Below are positions 51,998 through 61,910 of a stretch of 64,000 nt of DNA, piece after piece. This DNA comes from CAVRGQ01 sp963720785 (lineage in GTDB: Bacteria > Actinomycetota > Acidimicrobiia > IMCC26256 > DASPTH01). Position numbers and translations under genes: made by a program. Where the stretch lies: positions 372,001 through 436,000 of the forward strand of contig CAVRGQ010000005.1 in assembly GCA_963720785.1 (NCBI GenBank), written 5' to 3'. The notes beneath the pieces are model-generated. The model did not search any database, was not told the DNA's origin, and worked only from the letters and a program-made list of their open reading frames with translations. How positions within the stretch are numbered: position 1 is the first letter of the stretch; each line of letters starts with the position of its first letter.

Positions 51998-53328
51998 CGC
52001 GCGCCCGCCCGGGCGACCGGGTCGCGGTGCTCGAGCTTCTCGATCACGCTGCGGCGCAGGGGGGCGACCAGCGAGCGCACGGGCAGACGGTCGAACACGT
52101 CGTCGAAGAAGCCGAGCACCACCAGGCGCTCCGCTTCTTCCGGCGGCACGCCGCGCGTCGCGAGGTAGTACAGCTGCTCCTCGTCGATGGGCCCGACCGC
52201 GCTCGCGTGCGAGCAGCGCACGTCGTCGGCCTCGATCTCGAGGTTGGGCACCGAGTACGCCTCGGCACCTTCCGTCAACACGAGGTTGCGGTTGGTCTGG
52301 TAGGCGTTGGTCTTCTGGGCTTCCTTGCGGATGCGGATGAGGCCGGAGTACACCGACTTCGCGTGATCCTCCACCGCGCCCTTGAACAAGAGGTCGCTGC
52401 GCGTGTTCGGCGCGACGTGGTCCTGCAGGGTGCGGAAGTCGAGCATCTGGTGCCCGTCGCCGAAGTACACCGCGGTGAGGTTGCTCTCCGCGCCGCGCCC
52501 GTCGAGGCGGGCTTCGCTGCGCAGCCGGGCGTAGTCGCCGCCGAGCGCGACCACCGACGACTGCAGCGTGGCATCACGGCCGAGGTGCGCGCGCTGGAGC
52601 GCGATCTGCCAGGTGCGCGGTGCGTGCTCCTGCACCGACAGGTAGCGCACGTGCGCACCGTCTCCGAGTTGCAACTCCACGACTGCGTCGACGAGGTGCC
52701 CGGTAGTGCCCGCGCCGGCGTCGGCGCTGCCGTAGCGGTCGAACACGGTGACCTGCGCGCCGTCTTCCGCGACCACGAGCGTGTGCGGGAAGCTGGCGAG
52801 GCCGTCGCCCTCCGACCAGTGGAGCACCACGATCGGGTGGTCCACCGTGACGCCGCGCGGCACGCGGATGTAGGCGCCGCCCGCGAGGAAGGCGTCGTGC
52901 AGGAGCGTGAACGCGTCGGGCGACGCGTCGGAGGTGGCCCCGAGCACGCCGTCGAGCTCGTCGGCCTCGCAGGTGGCGATGCCGCACACCTTCACGCCCT
53001 TGCGCTCGAGCTCCTCGGACATGGTGTGGTGCACCACGCGGCCGTTGCGCACCACCACCAGCGCGGCGCGCTGGCCGGCCTCGGCGGCGATGGGGCCACC
53101 ACCCGGCGCCGTGTCCGCGCCGGCCTCGCCGAGGCGGTCGGCGGGCACGGGGCGGAACCGGCCGAGGTCGAGCTCGCCGATCCGGCTGTAGCGCCAGATC
53201 TCCTCGTGCTCGGTGGGCCACTCGGTGGCGCCGAGCTGCTCGAAAGCCGCGAGGCGGCGGGCGGCCAGCCAGTCGGGCCCCGGCAGGGCCCGCGCGGCGT
53301 CAGCGGTGAAGTGCTCGGTGTTCGTCAT
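51994..53328 (-). CDS. sufD: SUF scaffold protein SufD
   Basis: A 444-residue beta-helix protein of the SufBC2D scaffold. The N-terminal part has PTEHEEIWRYSRIGEL; the core shows IRVPRGVTVDHPIVVLHWSE, QDHVAPNTRSDLLFKGAVED and KTNAYQTNRNLVLTEGAEAY, ending in CSHASAVGPIDEEQLYYLAT, all typical of SufD. It follows sufB by 19 bases and precedes the Rieske gene in the minus-strand suf operon. Confidence 0.93.
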   Translation of the reverse strand: MTNTEHFTADAARALPGPDWLAARRLAAFEQLGATEWPTEHEEIWRYSRIGELDLGRFRPVPADRLGEAGADTAPGGGPIAAEAGQRAALVVVRNGRVVHHTMSEELERKGVKVCGIATCEADELDGVLGATSDASPDAFTLLHDAFLAGGAYIRVPRGVTVDHPIVVLHWSEGDGLASFPHTLVVAEDGAQVTVFDRYGSADAGAGTTGHLVDAVVELQLGDGAHVRYLSVQEHAPRTWQIALQRAHLGRDATLQSSVVALGGDYARLRSEARLDGRGAESNLTAVYFGDGHQMLDFRTLQDHVAPNTRSDLLFKGAVEDHAKSVYSGLIRIRKEAQKTNAYQTNRNLVLTEGAEAYSVPNLEIEADDVRCSHASAVGPIDEEQLYYLATRGVPPEEAERLVVLGFFDDVFDRLPVRSLVAPLRRSVIEKLEHRDPVARAGAR

Positions 53329-53347
53329 CGACCTGTGCGTGCGGGAG

Positions 53348-54754
53348 CTACCCGACGCTGCCTTCCATGTTGAGCTCGATGAGGCGCGACAGCTCGACGG
53401 CGTACTCCATCGGCAGCGTCTTGGTGACCGGCTCGATGAAGCCGTTGACCACCATCGCGGTGGCCTGCTGCTCGGTGAGGCCGCGGGCCATCAGGTAGAA
53501 GAGCTGGTCGTCGCCGACCTTCGAGACCGTGGCCTCGTGGCCGATGCGGGCGTCCTTCTCGTCGACCTCCATGTACGGGTAGGTGTCGGAGCGGCTCTCG
53601 TCGTCGAGGATCAGCGCGTCGCAGCGCACCTGGCTCTTACAGCCGGTCGCGCCTTCCTCGACCCGTACGAGGCCGCGGTAGGTGGTGCGGCCGCCGTCCT
53701 TCGAGATCGACTTCGAGTCGATGATCGAGGTGGTCTCGGGCGCGGCGTGCGTCATCTTCGCCCCGGCGTCCTGGTGCTGGCCGGCGCCTGCGTACGCGAC
53801 GGAGAGCACCTCGCCGTGCGCCTTCGGGCCGGTCATCACCACGGCGGGGTACTTCATCGTGAGCTTCGAGCCGAGGTTGCCGTCGATCCACTCGACGGTG
53901 GCCTCGGTCTCCGCGCGCGCCCGCTTGGTGACGAGGTTGTAGACGTTCGGCGACCAGTTCTGGATCGTGGTGTAGCGGATGCGCGCACCCGGCTTGGCGA
54001 TGAGCTCCACCACCGCGGAGTGCAGCGAGTCGGTGGAGTACACCGGCGCCGAGCACCCCTCGACGTAGTGCACCGAGGCGCCTTCGTCGGCGATGATCAG
54101 CGTGCGCTCGAACTGGCCGGCGTTCTCCACGTTGATGCGGAAGTAGGCCTGCAGCGGCATCTCCACGTGCACGCCCGGCGGCACGTAGATGAACGAGCCG
54201 CCCGACCACACCGCGGAGTTGAGCGCGGCGAACTTGTTGTCACCCGGCGGGATGACCGTGCCGAAGTGCTCGCGCACGAGCTCCGGGTAGTCCTTGAGCG
54301 CCTGGTCCATCGAGGTGAACAGGATCCCCTGCTCCTCGAGGTCCTCGCGGTTCTTGTGGTAGACGACCTCGGATTCGAACTGGGCGGTGACCCCGGCGAG
54401 GTACTTGCGCTCGGCCTCGGGGATGCCCAGCTTCTCGTAGGTGTTCTTCATGCTCTCGGGGAGCATGTCCCAGTCGGAGACGGTCTCACCCTCCGTGGGC
54501 TTGAGGTAGTAGTAGATGTCGTCGAAGTCGATGTCGGGCATGTTCTCGGCGAACCAAGCGAGCATCGGCTTCTTCTCGAACCGCTTCAGGGCGTTGAGGC
54601 GGAACTTCGTCATCCACTCGGGCTCGCTCTTCTGGTGCGAGATGTCCGAGACGACGGTTTCGTTGAGCCCCTTCTTGGGGGCGTAGGCGTAATCGTCGGT
54701 GGAGTCGTGCCAACCGAGCTTGTACTTGCCGAGATCGATTCCGGAGACGGCCAT
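53348..54754 (-). CDS. sufB: SUF scaffold protein SufB
   Basis: A 468-residue scaffold on which Fe-S clusters are built. Recognisable stretches are KYKLGWHDSTDDYAYAPKKG, FAALNSAVWSGGSFIYVPPG, YVEGCSAPVYSTDSLHSAVV, CDALILDDESRSDTYPYMEV and ATVSKVGDDQLFYLMARGLT. The ATG at 54754 follows the ribosome site TAGGAGAACG. It is the first gene of the operon; a leader of about 70 bases separates it from the putative operator at 54829. Confidence 0.95.
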   Translation of the reverse strand: MAVSGIDLGKYKLGWHDSTDDYAYAPKKGLNETVVSDISHQKSEPEWMTKFRLNALKRFEKKPMLAWFAENMPDIDFDDIYYYLKPTEGETVSDWDMLPESMKNTYEKLGIPEAERKYLAGVTAQFESEVVYHKNREDLEEQGILFTSMDQALKDYPELVREHFGTVIPPGDNKFAALNSAVWSGGSFIYVPPGVHVEMPLQAYFRINVENAGQFERTLIIADEGASVHYVEGCSAPVYSTDSLHSAVVELIAKPGARIRYTTIQNWSPNVYNLVTKRARAETEATVEWIDGNLGSKLTMKYPAVVMTGPKAHGEVLSVAYAGAGQHQDAGAKMTHAAPETTSIIDSKSISKDGGRTTYRGLVRVEEGATGCKSQVRCDALILDDESRSDTYPYMEVDEKDARIGHEATVSKVGDDQLFYLMARGLTEQQATAMVVNGFIEPVTKTLPMEYAVELSRLIELNMEGSVG

Positions 54755-54828
54755 CGTTCTCCTACCTGGCCCGCGGCGTGCGCAGACGGGGGTCGTGGGG
54801 CTTCGACGTGGGGTGCGGGGGGATTTCC

Positions 54829-54842
54829 ACTACGTCGATAGT
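54829..54842 (-). promoter_or_regulatory. Putative operator ACTATCGACGTAGT upstream of sufB
   Basis: Read on the minus strand this is ACTATCGACGTAGT, with arms ACTA-N6-TAGT. It matches the sufC-side motif at 46989-47002 at 13 of 14 bases in the same orientation toward its operon. It lies 75 bases before sufB. Confidence 0.6.
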
Positions 54843-54883
54843 AACAATCCCCCGGCCGTTCTCCAACCCGGGGTCGCCCCGCG

Positions 54884-57865
54884 CTACTTACCGGCGGCCG
54901 CCTGGGCCTGGGCCTGCTTGACCAGCGTGCCCGCCTCGTTGATCAGCCGCTGGTAGGTGGCCAGGTCGCCGTTCTTCAGCGCCGCCTGGGCCTCGTCGAA
55001 CTTCGCCGCCGCCTGGGCGATGAGGTCGGCCGAGCTGCCCGTGGCCGGCGGGACCGTGGTGGAGGGCGGGGCGGTGGTGGCGGTGCCCGGCGTGGTGGTG
55101 GTCGTCGCCGTCGAGCCGCTGCCGGTGCCGCCCGACGCCGCGCCCGCGGACACCGAGCACGTGGTGACCGTGGATGCCTGGCCGGTGAGCTGCTGCAGGG
55201 CGTCCTCGACGGTGGGGGCACAGAACGCGCCCTGACCCTGGGAGTACACCACCACGAACTGGAACTGCGGGTACGAGCCGCTGCCGCGACCCTGCGCGTA
55301 GAACGGGCGCACGTAGAGGATCGTGTCGCCGACCGGGATGAGCTGCATGCTCCCCTGGATGATGCTCGAGCCCTGCTGGTTGAGCAGCGTGATCGCGGTG
55401 GAGATCGCGGGCGTGCGGATGATCGCGTTGTTCACCTGCACCGGGCCCTGCACGTTCTCGCCCTGCGGCATCACGAACACGCGGAGGCGCCCGTACTGAC
55501 CGGGATCGGAGTCGGCGGTGAGGAACGACACCAGTCGCGTCTGGCTGTTGCCCGACGACACCGGCACGAACGGCGTGAGCACGATGAAATGTTCCTCCGC
55601 CTCACCGGGCAGGCGGAGGTACAGGTAGTACGGGTCGATGCGCTTCCCCGTGGACGTCGCCGACTGCGGCGCGGTGGTGGTCTGCGCCGCCGTCGTGTCG
55701 AGCGTGGAGAGGATGTCGCTGCCGATCGCGCCCGACCCGGGATCGGGGGACACCAGCCACTTGGCGCTGCCGTCGTAGAAGCGCTTCGGCTCGGTGACGT
55801 GGTAGCGGCCGAACTGGTTGCTCTGCGCCTTCACGAGGTCTTCGGGGTAGCGCAGGTGCTCCTGGATCACCTTGGGCATCTGCGACCCGTCGGTGAACAG
55901 GTCGGGGAAGGCGTCGCGCCAGGCCTTGATGATCGGGTCCTTGGGATCGAACACGTACATCTTGACGGTGCCCTGGTATGCGTCGACGGTGATCTTCACC
56001 GAGTTGCGCACGTAGTTGAAGCCGCCCGACAGCGAACCTTCACCGCTCGTGGACTGCGAGTACGGGTACATGTCGGAGGTGGTGTAACCGTCCATCACCC
56101 AGACGGTCTTGTTGCCGAGCACCACGGGGTACGGGTCGGCGTCGAACTGCAGGAACGGTGCGAGCTTCGTGACACGGGCGCGGATGTCGCGCTCCATGAG
56201 CAGCTTCGTGCTCGAGTTGATCTGGCTGGAGATGAGCGGGTCGAGGCTGCCGAAGCGCAGCGCGAACGCGGCGCGGCGCACGAAGTTCGACAGCGTGACG
56301 CCGTCCTTGCCCTTGTAGCGCGTGAAGCTGTCGGTGGCGCCCTTGCGCTGGTAGTTGAACTCCTTCGAGTCCGCGCCGGTGAGCACGTAGCTGCCGAGCC
56401 CCTCGGCGAAGTAGATCTGCGACGCCGGCCCGTTCTCGAGCTTGAGGCCCAACTGCTCCGTGGGCACGTTCTGCAACAGGTACTGCGGGTTGCCGTCGGC
56501 GTCGGCCGAATTGCTCGGCGACGCGACGACGCCGTACCCGTGCGTGTAGACGATGTGGCGGTTCACGAACGACTGGCTCGGGAGGTCGGCGCTGTTCAGG
56601 CCACGCGCCGCGATCAGCACCTGGCGCACCGAGCCGTCGACGAGGTACCGGTCGACGTCGACGTCGCCGATCTTGTAGTAGGTCTGCAGGTTCTGCAGCG
56701 TGGCGTAGGTCTGCTGGATCACGCCCGGGTCCCACAGTCGCGCGTTGTTGATCGTGGGGACGTTGCTGCTGATGAGCTGGTTCGACGCGGTGGGATCGAG
56801 GCTGCCGAGCTGCGTGTAGTCGTAGTCCTTGGTCTCGACCTGGGTCAGCCCGAAGGCGTCACGCGTCGCGCTGATGTTGCGCGCGATGTACTTGGACTCC
56901 GCCTGGTACTCGTTGGGGCCGACCTTGAACTGCTGGTACGCCGCCGGGTAGATCGTGCCCACCACGAGCGACACGAAGCCCCACAGGCCCACCGCCAGGA
57001 TCGGCAGCACCCAGCCGCGGCGGCGGATGTTCCACAGGAACAGGCCGGCCGCGACCACCGAGATGAACATCAGCAGGTTGAGCGCGGGCAGCTGCGCCTT
57101 CACATCGGTGGCGCTCGCACCCTCCACCACGCCGCGCGTCGAGAAGTTCAGCTCGAAGCGCGCAAGGTAGTACTGCGCGGTCTTCACCAACGCCATCACC
57201 GCGAGGATCACGGAGAGGTGCGCCTTCACCTGCGGCGTGACGCGCTGGAACGGGCTCTGGAACCGGATGCCGCCGTTCAGGTAGTGCGCCACCGCGGCGA
57301 CGAGCAGCACGATCACCAACCCGGCGAACAGCCACTCGGTGATGAACTTCAGGAACGGCAGCTGGAAGACGTAGAAGCCGATGTCCTTGTGGAACTGCGG
57401 ATCGGTCTTGCCGAAGCTCTGGGCGTGGGTGAACAGCACCCACTGCTTCCACTGCGACGACACGCCGAGGCCGGCGATCAACGCGAAGAACAGCGACACC
57501 GCGCTGCGGATCAGCATCGTGTGACGACCCGCCCACGCCTGGTACCGGGCAACGAGCTCGTCCTCGGGGCCGGTGGAGCGGTAGCGCGGCGCCACGCGGT
57601 CGGCGATGACCAGGTTCACGAACATGATCACGAAGAAGGCGATCGTGAACACCAGCGCGGGCACGACGTGGGCCGAGATCAGGCTCCGCCACGTCTGACC
57701 CTGGCCCAGCGAGTCGAACCAGAGGAAGTCGGTGTAGAAGCCCACGAGCCCCCGGAGGCTCAGCAACAGGAGGGCGAGCACCGCCACGACCACACCGAGG
57801 ATCCAACCGCGCGAGCGGGAACGCCGGCGAGGCGCGGCGGCAGTGGGGGGCGACGGGACGCGCAT
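54884..57865 (-). CDS. UPF0182 family membrane protein
   Basis: A 993-residue protein. The first third has seven membrane segments (GWILGVVVAVLALLLLSLRG, VVPALVFTIAFFVIMFVNLV, AVSLFFALIAGLGV, and others) with the FYTDFLWFDSLGQG motif that marks UPF0182. The large external part (about 330-900) contains the family segment YTHGYGVVASPSN and YLYLRLPGEAEEHFIVLTPF. The tail is Thr-rich (TATTTTTPGTATTAPP) then helical. The molecular role is unknown. Its start at 57865 faces the DivIVA-like gene from 94 bases away, on the same strand. Confidence 0.9.
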   Translation of the reverse strand: MRVPSPPTAAAPRRRSRSRGWILGVVVAVLALLLLSLRGLVGFYTDFLWFDSLGQGQTWRSLISAHVVPALVFTIAFFVIMFVNLVIADRVAPRYRSTGPEDELVARYQAWAGRHTMLIRSAVSLFFALIAGLGVSSQWKQWVLFTHAQSFGKTDPQFHKDIGFYVFQLPFLKFITEWLFAGLVIVLLVAAVAHYLNGGIRFQSPFQRVTPQVKAHLSVILAVMALVKTAQYYLARFELNFSTRGVVEGASATDVKAQLPALNLLMFISVVAAGLFLWNIRRRGWVLPILAVGLWGFVSLVVGTIYPAAYQQFKVGPNEYQAESKYIARNISATRDAFGLTQVETKDYDYTQLGSLDPTASNQLISSNVPTINNARLWDPGVIQQTYATLQNLQTYYKIGDVDVDRYLVDGSVRQVLIAARGLNSADLPSQSFVNRHIVYTHGYGVVASPSNSADADGNPQYLLQNVPTEQLGLKLENGPASQIYFAEGLGSYVLTGADSKEFNYQRKGATDSFTRYKGKDGVTLSNFVRRAAFALRFGSLDPLISSQINSSTKLLMERDIRARVTKLAPFLQFDADPYPVVLGNKTVWVMDGYTTSDMYPYSQSTSGEGSLSGGFNYVRNSVKITVDAYQGTVKMYVFDPKDPIIKAWRDAFPDLFTDGSQMPKVIQEHLRYPEDLVKAQSNQFGRYHVTEPKRFYDGSAKWLVSPDPGSGAIGSDILSTLDTTAAQTTTAPQSATSTGKRIDPYYLYLRLPGEAEEHFIVLTPFVPVSSGNSQTRLVSFLTADSDPGQYGRLRVFVMPQGENVQGPVQVNNAIIRTPAISTAITLLNQQGSSIIQGSMQLIPVGDTILYVRPFYAQGRGSGSYPQFQFVVVYSQGQGAFCAPTVEDALQQLTGQASTVTTCSVSAGAASGGTGSGSTATTTTTPGTATTAPPSTTVPPATGSSADLIAQAAAKFDEAQAALKNGDLATYQRLINEAGTLVKQAQAQAAAGK

Positions 57866-57959
57866 CGGGGCGCAGCCTAGAGGGCGGTGGACCCGTTCAG
57901 TGGCGCGGCCCGCGGTGGGGCTGGGCGCGGGCGGTGCGGGACGTGGCCCGGGCGCCGAT

Positions 57960-59700
57960 TCAGGAGCTGTCGCGGGTGAGCAGGCACCGGCAACCCGGGT
58001 GCGCCGGCGGGAACTTCTGCCCCGTCGGGAACTCGCCGCCCTTCACCGTGGGCTCGAGCGAATTGTCGTCGCAGTCGGGGCACTTCCCCTCGTGCGTCGG
58101 GATCCAGCGCAGGCGGGTCCCGTCGGGCACCGCGTCGTAGACCCCCCGCGAGTAGGCCACCGCCAGTGAGTCGGCGAGGACCTCCTCGAGCTCCTGACCG
58201 CGCCACTCCCGGTACCGGGCGCCGAGGCGTTGCGCGACGGCGAGCTCCATGTCGGCGGGCGTGCGGGCCTCGACGGACTCCAGCGACGACGACAGCCGGT
58301 CCCGCAACGGCGCGACCGCGGCCTCGGCCAGCTCCGACAACAGCGCCCGGGGCGTCGACCCGACCGAACCGTCGGCCGACGCCGCACCCAGCGAATAGGC
58401 CTGGTCGACGCTCGGCTGCAGCACGTGCGCCCAACGGGTGAGCTGCTCCTCCTCGGTGGGCAGCACCTTGGTGAGGTCGATCTTGCCGCGCTGGCGGCGC
58501 AGCCCGTCGAGCACGTCGTTCTGCTCGTCCTGCAGGGCACGCTTCCCCCGGCGCGACAGCTCCTCCGACACGTCCGTCAGCGCGGTCTCGCGTCCGCGCG
58601 AACACCCCCTGCTCGGGCGTGAGGACTTCCTCCTCTCCGGCCTCGCTGCCGCTCGGCTCACCGTCTGCGTCGAGGTGGTCGACCACCTCGGCAGCCTCGG
58701 TCGCCGCCGGGGGCTCCGCGGCGGCTTCGGGCGCGGCGGGTGCTGCGGGAGCGGGGGTCTCGTCGCCGGACTCCGAGCGCAGCTTCTCGAACAAGGCGTG
58801 CACGTCGGGGGAGGTGAGGTCGTCGTCCTCCCTGCTGGCCTCGCTGCCGCCCTTGCTGGCCTCGCTGCCGCTCGGCTTTCCAGCTGCCTCGGGATGCGCC
58901 GGAACTTCGGTGACCGGGGCCGGCGGGGTGGGCGCCGACGGTGCGGGGGCCGGCGGAGCAGGGGCGGGAGCGGAAGGTGTCGGGGCGGGCGCGGGTGCGG
59001 GCGGAGCAGCCTCGGCTGCGGGGGCTGCGGGCGTCTCCGCGGCCGCCGGCGCCTCCGGGACGACGGGAGGCGCGGAGGGTTCCTGCTCGATCACGCGGCG
59101 GGCGTGGGCGAGCGCGCGTTCCACCAGTTCGTAGGTCTCCACCAGGCGGCCGCGCCCCTGGCGCAGCTCATCGATCTGCTGCTCGAGCGCCGACTTGCGC
59201 TCGCCGAGGTCCTCGAGCACGCGCTCGCGCACGGTGCGGGCCTCGGTGACGATCTCCTTCGCCCGGTTGCGCGCCGCGTCCTCGGCTTCGCGGGTCTTGG
59301 TCTCCACCGCCTGCTGCGTGGTCGCCCGCAGCTCGCGCGCGGTCTCCTGCGCCTCGCGCACGACGCGACGGGCGTGCTCCTCCGCCTTGTTGCGCAGCTC
59401 CATTGCCGACTCGCGGGCCTGGCCCAGCACCCGGGCGGTCTCCTCACCCAGCGCCTTGATCAGATCGTCGTCGGACGGCGGGAGCACCGGGCGGCGCGAC
59501 TGCTCCTCGAGATTGCGCACGCGCACGTTGAGCTCGCGCTCCCGGGCCGCGGCCGAGCTCAGCTCGTCGGCCACGAGTCGGAGGAACGACCGCACCTCGT
59601 GCTCGGCGTAGCCCCGCTTCACCAAGCTGAAATTGCGGCCCGCGACCGTCTCCGGCGTCAGTCGGGAGTCGCGTGCGGGGGAACCAGAGGTGTCGGTCAT
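57960..59700 (-). CDS. DivIVA-like coiled-coil protein with phage-head-like Cys tail, frameshifted
   Basis: About 580 residues when repaired. Residues 20-50 (NFSLVKRGYAEHEVRSFLRL) match the DivIVA N-terminal module; 50-215 is a long coiled coil (ETARELRATTQQAVETKTRE). A Pro/Ala linker with GSEAS repeats follows. The C-terminal 170 residues resemble the Mu gpF/minor-head domain: EGKCPDCDDNSLEPTVKGG and PAHPGCRCLL. The frame breaks at 58594-58600; adding one CG gives VFARGRETALTDV. The start is four bases from the PDZ-protease stop, so the two are co-expressed. Role unknown. Confidence 0.65.
58639..58658. repeat. Interspersed GC repeat copy in DivIVA-like gene (1)
   Basis: The plus strand reads GGCCTCGCTGCCGCTCGGCT, encoding PSGSEA on the minus strand. 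It is the same core as the pair at 58831 and the copy at 60131. Confidence 0.6.
58831..58880. repeat. Interspersed GC repeat copies in DivIVA-like gene (2)
   Basis: Two adjacent copies of GGCCTCGCTGCCG separated by CCCTTGCT; on the minus strand they encode SGSEASKGGSEAS in the linker. The core is shared with 18874, 34242 and 60131. Confidence 0.6.
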
Positions 59701-59704
59701 GCCC

Positions 59705-60980
59705 TCATGATCGCGCCGCGGTCGTGGCCGGTGGCGGCACTTGCGCACCGCCCACGCTCCGGAGCGCGCGCAGGGCGTCGTCGAGGGTGTCCGCGCCGAC
59801 GACGCGCACTCCACCCGCGCCCTTGCGGGCGTCCTTCACCTCGGACTTCGGCACGATCATCAACTGCACGTCATTCGTCTTCGCGGTGATCGCCTTCTGT
59901 TCCACCCCGCCGACCGGGCCGACCGACCCGTCGGGTTCGATGGTGCCCGTCACCGCGACGCGTTTCCCGCCGGTGAGGCTGCCCGGCGTCAGGTCGTCGA
60001 TGATCGCCAACGTGAACGCGAGGCCCGCCGACGGCCCACCCACGCGCTCCGTGTTGATGTCGATCTGCACCGGGAACGTGTAGTCGACGAACGACTGCGT
60101 GACGATGCCGACACAGGGGAGTTGTGTTTTTGCGGGCTCGCTGCCGTTCGGTGGCTCGCTGCGGCTCGCTCGCTGGCGTTCGGTGCGCTCCTTCCCGGCT
60201 CCCCGAGCGCGGGAAGACAGGTGGTGCGGTCCTTGGAGGCGCTTGCCCGGTGGTGACAGTCTCGTCGACGCGCGCGCCGTCGCGTTCCACGGTGAAGGTC
60301 ACGTCGGAGCCGACCGCGTGCGCCTGCACCGCCGCACCCACCTCGGACAGCTGCGTGACCTCCTTGCCGTCGACCGCGACGACGCGGTCCCCCACGTGCA
60401 GCTTCCCGTACGCGGGCACGCCCTGGCAGGCCTGGATCACGGTGAGGCGCGCGGGAGACGCCTGCACCTCGTACCCGAGACGCGTCAGGGCGACGTACTT
60501 CGCGTCGTTCTGCGACTGCAACATCAGGTCGGTGTTGAACTGCTGGTTGTCCGTGTCGCTCAGGCACCCGACGACGTCGCTGCGCTTCTCGACGTCCTTG
60601 TCGGGATCGAGCCACACGTTGACCACCCGCCACACCGTGGGGTCGGTGTTCGACACGCGCACGGTGAGGAACTCGACCGCCTGGCGGTGCGGGTAGGTGT
60701 CGGCGCCCTCGATCGACACGACCGAGGCATCGAGCGGGGTGCTCTCGCCGGGCGAGATGATCACGTAGGGCACGCGGATCACGAAGCCCGCGATCACCGC
60801 CGCCACGAGGAGCACGCCGAACACCGAGGCGATCCACGCGATGACGACGTGCCTGCGGTGCTTCCGGGCCTCCTTCTCCCGATCGGGGCTCGGCTTCGCC
60901 CGGTCGGGGTCCGGTGGCGGCATCCCGGAACCCGCGCCCGCGTCCGTCGGATCGGGCGCGCCACTGGTTGCGTCGGTCAT
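59705..60980 (-). CDS. PDZ domain/Lon-like S16 protease (YlbL type), frameshifted
   Basis: About 425 residues. A cytoplasmic start and one membrane helix (VVIAWIASVFGVLLVAAVIAG) precede a PDZ domain (VPAYGKLHVGDRVVAVDGKE). The C-terminal Lon-type domain has the catalytic Ser in ERVGGPSAGLAFTLAI and the Lys in GGVEQKAITA. Between them, at about 60125-60255, an unusual Arg/Pro-rich stretch replaces the normal short link, and the frame changes within it. This stretch contains interspersed repeats. Likely an external-facing membrane protease; operon with the DivIVA-like gene. Confidence 0.78.
60131..60190. repeat. Cluster of interspersed GC repeats inside PDZ-protease gene
   Basis: The plus strand holds GGCTCGCTGCCGTTCGG, then GGCTCGCTGCGG, then CTCGCTGGCGTTCGG. 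These are copies of the GGCTCGCTGCCGYTCGG core. They interrupt the coding frame between PDZ and Lon domains. Confidence 0.6.
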
Positions 60981-61046
60981 GAGTCTCCGGGGTTCGGACG
61001 ATTACGGTGGGCGGCGGTGCCGGCCTCACCCACTCCTCAGCCTGCC

Positions 61047-61229
61047 ATGCCGAGCACGCCCTACGGCGCGCGGCCGAAGTCGCGCCGTGGCGCGCGCACG
61101 GCCCGTCGCGGCTGGGCCCTCGTCCGGGCAATCCTGCTCGTCGGGCTCACCGGCTTCCTCATCGCGGTGATCGTCGCCACGATCTTCGCCGGCCTCATCA
61201 TCGCCATCAACGGCCGGCTGCCCGGGTGA
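61047..61229 (+). CDS. 60-residue single-pass membrane protein
   Basis: A small protein with a basic start (ARPKSRRGARTARRGW) and one membrane helix (ALVRAILLVGLTGFLIAVIV) ending near the C-terminus, so type II (N-in) topology is likely. ATG at 61047; no strong ribosome site. The stop overlaps the HEAT-repeat gene's GTG (GTGA). Function unknown. Confidence 0.65.
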   Translation: MPSTPYGARPKSRRGARTARRGWALVRAILLVGLTGFLIAVIVATIFAGLIIAINGRLPG

Positions 61230-61900
61230 CCGCGGCGGGCCCCGTCGCCCGTGCCGCCGCGCTCGCCGCGCTGGGTCACCGCGGCGATCTCACTCCCGAC
61301 GACGTCGCCCGCCTGCGGCTCGCGGGCACCGACGATCCCGACGCCCGCGTGCGCGCGGCCGCGCTCGGCGCGCTCGTGCGCGGCACCGTCCCCGACGAGG
61401 CGTTCGCCGCCTGGCGCACCGCGCTGCTCGACGCCGAGCCCGCGGTGCGTCGGCGGGCCGGTGAGCTCGCGCCGGCCGTCGCGGCCGTCATGGGCGCAAC
61501 CGGCCCGGGCGCGGTCGTGCCGGAGTTGCTCGATCAACTGGACGACCGCGACGTGACCGTCGTCGAGACCGCGGCCTGGGCGCTCGGCGAGCTCACCGAC
61601 GACGCGGTCGCGGGCGGTGCGGTCGTTCCCCTCACCGAAGTCGCGCGCACCCACCGCGATCCGCTCGTGCGTGAGGCCGCGGTCGCCGCGCTCGGCGCGC
61701 TCGGCGACGACGCGGGACTCCCGGCGATCCTCGAGGCGTGCCGCGACAAGCCGGCCGTCCGGCGACGCGCCGTGCTCGCGCTCGCGCCGTTCGAAGGTCC
61801 GGAGGTGGAGGCGGCGATCGACGCCGCGCTCAGCGACCGCGACTGGCAGGTGCGCCAGGCCGCCGAGGACCTCCGCCAGGCCGAAGGCGCCGACGACTGA
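61226..61900 (+). CDS. HEAT-repeat protein
   Basis: A 224-residue protein built of HEAT-like helical repeats of about 30 residues: DPDARVRAAALGALVRG, DRDVTVVETAAWALGELTD, HRDPLVREAAVAALGALGDD and DRDWQVRQAAEDLRQAEG. Such proteins act as binding scaffolds or phycobilin-lyase-like helpers. GTG at 61226 overlaps the preceding stop, so the two are coupled. Partner unknown. Confidence 0.78.
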   Translation: MTAAGPVARAAALAALGHRGDLTPDDVARLRLAGTDDPDARVRAAALGALVRGTVPDEAFAAWRTALLDAEPAVRRRAGELAPAVAAVMGATGPGAVVPELLDQLDDRDVTVVETAAWALGELTDDAVAGGAVVPLTEVARTHRDPLVREAAVAALGALGDDAGLPAILEACRDKPAVRRRAVLALAPFEGPEVEAAIDAALSDRDWQVRQAAEDLRQAEGADD

Positions 61901-61910
61901 TCGGTGCGAC

